Source: Spirochaetota bacterium (GTDB lineage: Bacteria; Spirochaetota; Brachyspiria; Brachyspirales; JACRPF01). Taken from it: a stretch of 41,096 nucleotides of DNA. This document shows, piece after piece, positions 34,266 to 41,096 of this stretch (its first letter is position 1; each line of letters begins with the position of its first letter). The stretch covers positions 1 to 41,096 of the forward strand of contig JBBTBY010000020.1 in the NCBI GenBank assembly GCA_038043445.1, written 5' to 3'. A model generated the notes under the pieces. It worked only from the letters and a program-made list of their open reading frames with translations. It did no database searches and was not told the origin of the DNA. The translations under genes were made by a program, and so were the position numbers.

Positions 34266-36283
34266 TTATTGTTTATCGTCAGCCCCGGCCAGGAATCGGT
34301 GCGGAACGGTGAGGCGGGGAGATACGCCGTGTTGTACAGCGACACATCGGGATTGTTCGCCCAGCCGTAGCGCACTGCCACCGGGTTCGGCACGCGCGGG
34401 CTCTTTACGACCACGGTATTCGATTCGATGACGGCTGTCGCCCAGTGGAATTTCTTATCATCACCGGCGATGCTGAACCCGTAGAGATCGTTCGTGCCGT
34501 ATACGGAAAGACCGCCGGATACATAGTCAAAATTGATGCGTATCGCGGAACCCTCGACGGACATGGAGCGATAGAGGGGCCCCGAGCTCGATACACGCAT
34601 ACCGTAGATATTCTTAAGCGCGGGATACGCGAGACGTCTGCCCACCGCCTGTTTGTTCCAGGGATGTATGTTCGACGCTTCGCCGACATCGATGATGACG
34701 GCCATGGCGGTCGCCGGGAGCGAGAGCGTCATCGTCTGCGCTTCACGGAGCTCCGCCCATGCGCATTCCCCCGGTGCCGGTGTCTTCGCCATATAGTTCG
34801 CGAGCTGCACGAAATAGAACGGGAAATCGCCGATGCCCCAGCGCTTACGCCAGTCCTTTATCATCGCGGCGAAGAGCTTGCGGTATTGATACGCGCGCCC
34901 GGCATTCGATTCGCCCTGATACCACACGGCGCCGCGTATGACGAAATTGGTGAGCGGTGCTATCATCGCATTGAAGAGCGACGAAGGGATGTTCTGCGGA
35001 CGTGATATGTCCGCGGGACCGACCGGCCGCTGCCCGCGCGGCTCACGGGGCTTTGCCTGCATTTCGATGAAGTATCTCCAGGTGCCGGTAAGCGCTATCG
35101 CATCCTTCGGTGCATCTTTCGGGAATATCTTCATCTCGCCCGCCGGGCCTACCAATCCGCCGCCGCCGTAATTATCGAATGCGCGGACGGCGATGATCGC
35201 CTTCCCCTGCTTCACCTGCGTTGCGGGAACGGAGTAGCGTCGCGGGTATGCCCACCAGTTCGTCACGTTCGTGCCGGTGGCGCCCACCTCGAAATTATTG
35301 AAATAGGTCACATCGAAATCATCAACGGCGCCGATGGCAAGCACGAGGTCTTTATTGTTCCACGATGCGGGGATATCGATGGTCTTTCTGAACCAGAGCG
35401 CACCGTCGATGGCAAGCCCTGCGTTTTCCCAGGCCTGCGGGAGCATCATGGTCTGCCACGATGCGTCGTCGAGGTCTGCGCGGGCATAGCCCCTGCCGAA
35501 ACCTTTATTGCCCGGGTCCTTCAGGCGCTGCGAATCCTCCCAGGCGGCGAGCTTCTTCTGATAGACGATCATCTCCTGTTTATTGTCCTTCTTCGTGAGC
35601 GCGTTCGTCATCTGGACAAAACGCGTTCTGAATATCGCGAGTTCCGGATCGTCATCGAATCCTTCCATGCTCGTCCACGATTCTGCCGGCGTGCCGCCCC
35701 ATGAGGTGTGAACGAGCCCTACGGGCACCTTGAGCCGTTCATGGAGCTCACGGCCGAAATAGAAGAGCGTCGCCGAGAAACCGCCGACATTGCTCGGCGA
35801 GCAGGATGCCCAGCCGATGACATCCGCATCGTTGGTGGGCGACATGAGCACTTTCTTTTTTACGGTGAACAATCTGAGCGCCGGGAAGTTGGCGTTCGAT
35901 ATCTCATTGGAGAAATCGATGGTGCGTATCACCGGCCATTCCATGTTCGACTGCCCGGAGCCGATCCACACCTCGCCGAAGAGCACGTTCGTGAGCGTAA
36001 TGGTATTCGAGCCTTTCACCGTCACCGTGAACGGTCCGCCGGCGGGACGCGGTTTGAGAACGGCGGTGAAGCTGCCGTCGTCCGCGGCTGTCACCGATAC
36101 GGTCTCCTTGCCGATGGTAACGCTCACGCTCTCGCCGGGTGCGGCGAAGCCGAAAACACGTACGGGCTTTTCGCGCTGGAAGACCATATTATTGCCGAAT
36201 ATCGACGGGAGTGAAACGGCAGGGAAGGCGGAAGAAGCGACTAGGAGAGAGAGGATGACCGGGAGCATATGGCGGGATATCAT
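34262..36283 (-). CDS. Sialate O-acetylesterase-like SGNH esterase
   Basis: 673 aa from ATG 36283 (GAGGAG 6 bases upstream; a TTG two codons earlier is in frame). It has a signal peptide, then an Ig-like domain and an SGNH esterase split by a jelly-roll. Landmarks are the block I Ser112 in GSGQSNMEW, VHTSWGGTPAESW, WYQGESNAGR and NIHPWNKQAVGRRL. A galactose-binding-like domain with WFRKTIDIPASWNNK lies between (about 290-390). The family removes acetyl esters from sialic acid or from plant polysaccharides; given the nearby GH43, xylan- or pectin-type substrates are as likely. Coupled to ispA by a 4-base overlap, an odd partner. Confidence 0.88.
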   Translation of the reverse strand: MISRHMLPVILSLLVASSAFPAVSLPSIFGNNMVFQREKPVRVFGFAAPGESVSVTIGKETVSVTAADDGSFTAVLKPRPAGGPFTVTVKGSNTITLTNVLFGEVWIGSGQSNMEWPVIRTIDFSNEISNANFPALRLFTVKKKVLMSPTNDADVIGWASCSPSNVGGFSATLFYFGRELHERLKVPVGLVHTSWGGTPAESWTSMEGFDDDPELAIFRTRFVQMTNALTKKDNKQEMIVYQKKLAAWEDSQRLKDPGNKGFGRGYARADLDDASWQTMMLPQAWENAGLAIDGALWFRKTIDIPASWNNKDLVLAIGAVDDFDVTYFNNFEVGATGTNVTNWWAYPRRYSVPATQVKQGKAIIAVRAFDNYGGGGLVGPAGEMKIFPKDAPKDAIALTGTWRYFIEMQAKPREPRGQRPVGPADISRPQNIPSSLFNAMIAPLTNFVIRGAVWYQGESNAGRAYQYRKLFAAMIKDWRKRWGIGDFPFYFVQLANYMAKTPAPGECAWAELREAQTMTLSLPATAMAVIIDVGEASNIHPWNKQAVGRRLAYPALKNIYGMRVSSSGPLYRSMSVEGSAIRINFDYVSGGLSVYGTNDLYGFSIAGDDKKFHWATAVIESNTVVVKSPRVPNPVAVRYGWANNPDVSLYNTAYLPASPFRTDSWPGLTINNK

Positions 36284-36310
36284 AACCAACTCCTCACGAA
36301 TGATGGTGTG

Positions 36311-36338
36311 ATTATATCGCTAAAATCACATGACGCAA
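36311..36338 (-). promoter_or_regulatory. Promoter of the esterase-ispA unit
   Basis: Minus strand TTGCGT (36338-36333), 16 bases, TATAAT (36316-36311). The leader is about 22 bases and contains GAGGAG. Confidence 0.6.
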
Positions 36339-36444
36339 GGCCTGGCGCCGGAAGCAATGATCACGCATGATAAAGTGCATTTATCGTACGAGATAGTATG
36401 TTTTTCGCATCCGAGAGCACTCACCCCCGCGGGTCCCCCTTCTC

Positions 36445-37470
36445 TCACCATTCTGCTCGTTTCAGATGGTGGTAAACGGCGAATAGGTTCTCATCAGGAG
36501 CGCCGTAATCGATATCAGTGATGTTGAGGGAAAGCCGATGCCATTGACCCTTCGTTGTATCAAGCAACGCGTAAATCTTCTCACCGACTTGTGCCGGAGA
36601 ACCGTTATTCATGATTTTAGCGTCAATGATCTGAGAAATATCTGCCTCGGGAAATCCAGCCATCGCCTTTCGCGTATTGGAATCATGCCCGATATCGAGC
36701 GTCTTAATCTTTGGCGAAAGCTGCCGATACAGACCGATGTAGTCATCGAGCCTTCCGCAATGATGGATCGAAAAATCCCAATGCTGTGCTGTGCATACGT
36801 CGGCGATCTCGCGATCCATCGGCAACAGCCATTCCGCATAGGTTTGGGGGCCCACGAGGGGAATGGTGCAATTGAAAATCATGCATCCTGCAGCATTCAA
36901 TGCCAGCTGCTTTAAAATCAGGTTGGAACTGAAATCCAGAACTGCCCGGGCTTTCTCCGGCGATTCGAACATATCGACGAAGAGGGCATCTCCCCGCAAA
37001 ATGACCGCTTCATTTAAAACGCCGCGGATCGGCACGGCTGGTATAATGTCTGTGTTAAAACGGCGATTCATGTAGTGGATCTGTCGGGCCAGTTCGTTGT
37101 ATGGATAGACCGACCACAGATCATCAGGCACACGCAGGGCTGCAGTTTCTTCTTCCGGCAGGTGATGTCCTTGCGGACAATTATCGATGGGGTATTCCAC
37201 CTTAGCGCCGACTAATGCGGAGGTAATGGCATTTTGCCAATCCGGCAAAACAGGATACGGCTGGGGGGATTCTTCTCCAATATGGATGGTGCTGAAACGC
37301 TTGTGTAATAAGCGTCGCATCTCCTGGTGCATGGCTATCCTGTAGTCCGGATCCTTGATCATTTTCTCGCCATATTCGATGCCATAGTTGCGATACCACC
37401 ACGATGGCATGAAATTGAATTTAACGCTCTGTATGCAGAGTGAATCGTTAATTGCCGCACTGAACCACAT
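36445..37470 (-). CDS. URO-D/MtaA-like superfamily protein
   Basis: 341 aa from ATG 37470 (GGAG 6 bases upstream; a GTG five codons earlier is in frame). It is built like uroporphyrinogen decarboxylase: an N-terminal KFNFMPSWWYRNYGIEYGE, then PAVPIRGVLNEAVILRG, AAGCMIFNCTIPLVGP and SIHHCGRLDDYIGLYRQL (the His/Cys pair seen in metal-binding methyltransferase members), and a C-terminal NITDIDYGAPDENLF. It lacks the arginine-rich start of true HemE. Such proteins often serve as corrinoid methyltransferases in anaerobes, but no corrinoid protein is adjacent. It looks less GC-rich than its neighbours, which suggests acquisition. Confidence 0.75.
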   Translation of the reverse strand: MWFSAAINDSLCIQSVKFNFMPSWWYRNYGIEYGEKMIKDPDYRIAMHQEMRRLLHKRFSTIHIGEESPQPYPVLPDWQNAITSALVGAKVEYPIDNCPQGHHLPEEETAALRVPDDLWSVYPYNELARQIHYMNRRFNTDIIPAVPIRGVLNEAVILRGDALFVDMFESPEKARAVLDFSSNLILKQLALNAAGCMIFNCTIPLVGPQTYAEWLLPMDREIADVCTAQHWDFSIHHCGRLDDYIGLYRQLSPKIKTLDIGHDSNTRKAMAGFPEADISQIIDAKIMNNGSPAQVGEKIYALLDTTKGQWHRLSLNITDIDYGAPDENLFAVYHHLKRAEW

Positions 37471-37820
37471 AAAGTCTCCTGTCACTATAATATGACCGGG
37501 AAACTCTCAGGGCTTGCAGAATTCCATAGGGTGAAATTGTATACATTAAGGAGACGAGAGATGATTGAACACAATCAGTATCGTTGGTTGGAATACGAGT
37601 TGTGAAGTAGCGAAGTGCAGTAAAAAGATGCAGATTGTCGAATATGCGCGGCGGGGGGGCAAGGTATGGATTATGAACGATTCGTGCCGCTCACACCCCT
37701 TTTGTAATTGACAGAGATTCGGCGGGTGGTATACTGCACATCAGCGGAGGAGGCGATGATGGTGGATGAAAACTATAATCCCTCTATCCCTCATATCCGA
37801 TGCCAGCGAGTGGAGTTCTC
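37471..37820. other. 350-base intergenic region with relict small frames
   Basis: Between the URO-D-like gene and the sensor. An AAGGAG at about 37549-37554 precedes a 14-codon frame (37561-37605, MIEHNQYRWLEYEL); a second 13-codon frame reads MDYERFVPLTPLL near 37669. Both may be remnants or leaders. From 37708 the third promoter copy appears, then GGAGGAGG (37746-37753) and ATG codons at 37756 and 37766. These open only short frames (37766: MKTIIPLSLISD, stopping inside the sensor gene). They look like a transplanted start region not joined in frame to the real gene. Confidence 0.5.
37708..37735 (+). promoter_or_regulatory. Third copy of the repeat promoter
   Basis: TTGACA (37708-37713), 16 bases (sharing ATTCGGCGGGTGG with repeat copy 2), TATACT (37730-37735). 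It is followed by GGAGGAGGCGATG, as at 5305-5317, then a spacer and ATGAAAACT, as at 5325. The upstream 150 bases of the repeat are absent here. It would drive the sensor gene. Confidence 0.7.
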
Positions 37821-40800
37821 ATGCGAGCCATTATCATCGCGATCATCGCCGTCGCACCGGTGTTCTCGGCGTCGATGGCAGCCCTGCCGCGGACGAATTC
37901 GATCACTATCGATGGCGATCTGTCGGATTTTGATCGATCAGCACCGGTACGGATGAATGAACGGACGAATGTTGCGTTGGAAATGGCGCCCGGGGCATGG
38001 CGAGGGACGAACGACCTTTCCGCAGAGGTGTGCGTCAATTATGATGACGAATATCTTTACATCGGATGCATCGTGCGCGATACTATGCGCAGGCATAAGC
38101 ACCGCACCGGCGCGTACTTCGACGGCGACGGCGTAGAGCTGTTTCTGTCATCAAGGTATTTGGTGAACCGGACGAATGCAGCATCGGTGCCGGGCGATTT
38201 TCAGATATACCTCCTTCCGCCCACCGCCCCCGGTGAGAAACTGCTCGTGTACAAAGCGAGAGGCGGCGGCTCGGTACCCGTGCTGACACTGTTCGGCATA
38301 ACCGCGGCATCGAAGGAACACGGCGATCATTATACGATGGAGATTCGCGTCCCTCTCCATCTGGTTTCGGCAGGCGTTGTCCATGATATCGGCATCAACG
38401 TGGCCGTTGATGACGCAGACGAAGATGGATACAGAAAAACGCAACTCTCTATCAATGGGAGTTCAAAGGCGTATGTCTCGGCGCGTTATCTTCTTCCTCT
38501 TTCGTTCAAGGGGTTCTTCTGGCGGCCATTGCGCTTCAAATTCCCGATGCCGCTCGCAGCCGCGTTCATCATCGGTTTCGTTCTGTATGTCGGCTACTGC
38601 ATTGCGCTCGAGCGCATTGTCGCGCTGCCGTTTCGCTCAAAGGTCAAAGCGGCGGTCATATCCATCGGTGCGCTTGTCCTTTGCACCGTTCTTTACGGCG
38701 CAGTGTTTTTCGTTCTTGAATTTCAAAGGGGGATGCTCGTCTCGCGTATTCAAGAGATAGACCGCGGTGTCGTGTCCAATGCAAAGGCGTTCTTTGAAGG
38801 AAAAATGGACAGCGACGATATTGCCCGGAGGATGTATGCGGCAGTCACGGGTGGAACACAGTCTGCATTTTTTCCCTATTACTCAGTTCCCCTCGCTCCC
38901 GAGCTGCCCGTCATTACGAGCAGGCAGGGGACACCGTTCCGCTTCGAGGCGATGATCCCGAATACATCGTCCATCGCGCAGGGTATCGCCCCGGTCAGGG
39001 CGACTGGTGTGCGGCTCATCATCAACGGCACATCGGCTTATCCGACCGTAAAGGAGATAGCTCCCGCATACCGGCTCTCATTTCTAAGCTCCGCTGGCCG
39101 GCGTTTTGATCTGGTACTTACCAACGGCGTGAATCTGTTTTTGGGACAGTATCGCCTGCAGAACCGTACGAATATCTCAGGAGACGCGAAGGAAGGGCTT
39201 TTACTCATCAATACCGATTCAAAAAAGGTGGTGTCGCTGATAGGTGAGTATGCGCTGGATTTTGGCGGTACCGCGGATATCGTGAGGATAGAAGGCTCGA
39301 ATATGCTTCCGGCAGCAGGGGCGATGGTCCGTGCCGTCACGTTCGTCGATACGATCCGTGCAGTGAACCATCCCGGTCCGTTCGTGATGGTGTCCACGAG
39401 CCCGCTTAACCACAGCTGGCAGGGTACCGTATACTATCGATACTATCCGCTGATACAGCACATTGCCGGTTTTCCGGAGATGAAGTCGGTGAGATATCCG
39501 GTCAGCATGCACATGGACGAGGTGCGTGTGCAGTATTCCGGCAGCCGTGACAGTATGTCGCACAGCGCTATCCGTTTCGCCGGCATGATCGCCCGCATCG
39601 ATGTTCGGTATGCGGATGGCACCGTGGAGAGCATACCCATAATTGACGGGCTTTCCTACAGCTCAGGGTCCGATCTGTTCGGCCACGGATTTCCGCCGCA
39701 CTTCATATCGGAAGTGTCGCGTCGGGCGACCGGTCTGAGCGGTCTTGTATCACATGAACATGAGCTTATCGTACCCGTTCGTCCGGAAAAGCAGACAGCT
39801 GATGTTATCGTTACGATAAAGGAATCATCCGCGCAGTTCACGCCTTTCGGCGTTACCGCGATCCGCCGTATTCCCGGGCCGGCATCGAACATATCCCTTC
39901 GTGCGCATGATCTGAACATACTGTCGCATGCCGTTCCCTTCGTGTCAGTGAACGGTGCGTGTATCGGTGCCTCCAATGCGTCAGAGGAGGCGACTGCTGC
40001 TGTTCGGTCGTTTAACATCAGGCATCGGCAGCACGATGCTGACTACACGGCAGAGCGCGTTATGTCGACCGCGTTCGGGGATGTCATCGCTTCTCCGGTA
40101 GAGTACGGGGACGGGACTTCTTCGGTCGTGCTCCTTCATGTTCTGCCCCGAAAGGATGCATTTGTTCTTTCCTTCATACGCGTCCTCATCTTCGTTGCAC
40201 TGTTCTTCGCGCTGATATCGCTCATCCTTATTGCCGTGCACCGTATCATCGAAGCCCGTCACCTCTCGGTCAAGATGCTTGCGGTGACCGTATCGCTTGC
40301 GGTCATGCCGCTCATCGCAGGGGTGATACTGTTCCTTGTCGTGTACAATCAGAGCGCGGTGCACGACATGATAATGAGCCGCACCTCCGCGGCGGAGAAT
40401 TTCATCCGAACGGATATCAGTGATCGGCTTACGGCGCTCGCGAAAGCGTCCGCTCGGCGCTGTGATGCGCTCATTGCGCACGGCGATCCCGGGTCAAGCG
40501 ATGATGCGTACTACCTCATGCACGATGTCAAAGGCGATAGATCGATGTCGCTCACGTATTCGAAAGGGACGCCGGAACGCTTCATCATCCCGGAAAGTCT
40601 CCGGCTGCTCAAGCGCTCGGGTCCGCTTATGAACTCGGTGTTCGGTTTCTGTCTCGCCTGGACCACGGTGCGCGTTGTCGGGGACAGGGTGGTGAGCGTT
40701 ACCGCCTTCCGTGATATCGATGCATCGGTGCTTGAGCATTGGAACAAGCGGACACTGAGCCTTCTTAGCCTGCATTTCCCCAACGGGTATCAGGCCGCCC

Positions 40801-41096
40801 CGTTCGCCGTTCCCTACAACATCCGGGTACACACGGAAGCGGGCGATGTCACAAGAGAGAGCGGGGAACGTGATATCGGCGGGGCCAGATACTATGTGCG
40901 TGCGTTCCCGGTCGAGAACGAAATGATGGAACCACAGCTCCTTATCGGCATCGCCGTCAATGTGGACCATCTTTCTGCGACGAGGCTCATCATCATGATG
41001 GGGGGCGTGCTGTTCGCGGCGATATTCGGGGCGCTTGCCTTCGTCATAGCCCGCTGGTTCTCGCGCCGCATCGCTGGCGCGGTGCTGGCGGTCGCC
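37821..41096 (+). CDS. Large membrane sensor with CBM9-like domain (partial, runs off the window)
   Basis: 1092 codons open to the end with no stop; ATG 37821 has GGAG 5 bases upstream. Order: signal (MRAIIIAIIAVAPVFSASMA); CBM9/DOMON-like domain (about 30-215, with IDGDLSDFD, WRGTNDLSAEVCVNYDDEYL and FDGDGVELFLS); two helices (about 245-265 and 275-301); a long extracytoplasmic region; helices at about 781-806 and 818-843; a second extracytoplasmic, dCache-like domain (about 845-1050); a last helix (about 1055-1078); then a HAMP-like start (RWFSRRIAGAVLAV). The C-terminal output, possibly a SpoIIE phosphatase or kinase, lies beyond the window. It probably senses a carbohydrate, fitting the GH43 and esterase genes. 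Driven by the third promoter copy. Confidence 0.8.
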   Translation, partial: MRAIIIAIIAVAPVFSASMAALPRTNSITIDGDLSDFDRSAPVRMNERTNVALEMAPGAWRGTNDLSAEVCVNYDDEYLYIGCIVRDTMRRHKHRTGAYFDGDGVELFLSSRYLVNRTNAASVPGDFQIYLLPPTAPGEKLLVYKARGGGSVPVLTLFGITAASKEHGDHYTMEIRVPLHLVSAGVVHDIGINVAVDDADEDGYRKTQLSINGSSKAYVSARYLLPLSFKGFFWRPLRFKFPMPLAAAFIIGFVLYVGYCIALERIVALPFRSKVKAAVISIGALVLCTVLYGAVFFVLEFQRGMLVSRIQEIDRGVVSNAKAFFEGKMDSDDIARRMYAAVTGGTQSAFFPYYSVPLAPELPVITSRQGTPFRFEAMIPNTSSIAQGIAPVRATGVRLIINGTSAYPTVKEIAPAYRLSFLSSAGRRFDLVLTNGVNLFLGQYRLQNRTNISGDAKEGLLLINTDSKKVVSLIGEYALDFGGTADIVRIEGSNMLPAAGAMVRAVTFVDTIRAVNHPGPFVMVSTSPLNHSWQGTVYYRYYPLIQHIAGFPEMKSVRYPVSMHMDEVRVQYSGSRDSMSHSAIRFAGMIARIDVRYADGTVESIPIIDGLSYSSGSDLFGHGFPPHFISEVSRRATGLSGLVSHEHELIVPVRPEKQTADVIVTIKESSAQFTPFGVTAIRRIPGPASNISLRAHDLNILSHAVPFVSVNGACIGASNASEEATAAVRSFNIRHRQHDADYTAERVMSTAFGDVIASPVEYGDGTSSVVLLHVLPRKDAFVLSFIRVLIFVALFFALISLILIAVHRIIEARHLSVKMLAVTVSLAVMPLIAGVILFLVVYNQSAVHDMIMSRTSAAENFIRTDISDRLTALAKASARRCDALIAHGDPGSSDDAYYLMHDVKGDRSMSLTYSKGTPERFIIPESLRLLKRSGPLMNSVFGFCLAWTTVRVVGDRVVSVTAFRDIDASVLEHWNKRTLSLLSLHFPNGYQAAPFAVPYNIRVHTEAGDVTRESGERDIGGARYYVRAFPVENEMMEPQLLIGIAVNVDHLSATRLIIMMGGVLFAAIFGALAFVIARWFSRRIAGAVLAVA

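Overview
The window is one stretch of a GC-rich bacterial chromosome with a Gram-negative style envelope: lipoprotein signals, predicted outer-membrane barrels, sugar-nucleotide synthesis and large extracytoplasmic sensors. The mix of lipoproteins, a 7TMR-DISM sensor with an RsbW-like ATPase, a DUF6485 protein, a sialate O-acetylesterase and a URO-D-like protein suggests a spirochaete or a related environmental lineage. I cannot fix the taxon from sequence alone. Neither tRNA gene encodes its CCA end. Most starts have a GGAG-type ribosome site, and promoters follow TTGACA or TTGCAN, 16-18 bases, TATACT or TATAAT.

Region 1 (1-6040) is an AT-rich accessory island unlike the rest. It has a long inverted repeat (66-153), a truncated Y2/IS91-like transposase fragment, two 98% identical 182-bp direct repeats (364-545 and 5116-5297), and between them a short orphan C-terminus with a small membrane protein, a decayed paralogue and two intact tandem ~550-aa predicted envelope proteins. 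Each 182-bp repeat ends in a strong sigma70-type promoter. The promoter plus ribosome-site part recurs at 37708-37768, in front of the large sensor that runs off the window. After the second repeat comes an AT-rich exported protein (5325-5936).

Region 2 (6045-13204) has glmS divergent from a WbpE-like sugar aminotransferase (UDP-GlcNAc supply and amino-sugar synthesis), then an exported protein and a Cys-rich DUF6485 protein. A 975-aa exported transglutaminase/LamG protein converges on these. Region 3 (13278-18301) is carB followed by a GH43-type lipoprotein and a small barrel-like protein. Region 4 (18314-23691) holds a 7TMR sensor coupled to panC, a tRNA-Asn/fabH unit and rfbA. Region 5 (23751-28940) has coaBC with a small membrane-anchored protein, a DUF58 protein divergent from citrate synthase, a HAD hydrolase and a lipoprotein.

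Region 6 (28959-37470) starts with tRNA-Ala directly abutting a multi-receiver pseudo-histidine kinase. It continues with a PQQ-propeller protein, a lipoprotein, an ispA-type prenyl synthase coupled to a sialate O-acetylesterase, and a URO-D-like protein. Region 7 (37471-41096) carries the third promoter copy and a giant sensor with an N-terminal CBM9-like domain, open to the window edge. PanC and CoaBC both serve CoA synthesis, FabH fatty acids, GlmS/WbpE/RfbA surface sugars, and IspA isoprenoids.

The most notable signals are the mobile-looking promoter repeat and its island, the degenerate kinase fused to a tRNA transcript, three predicted leaderless promoters, and paired hairpins at two convergent gene ends.
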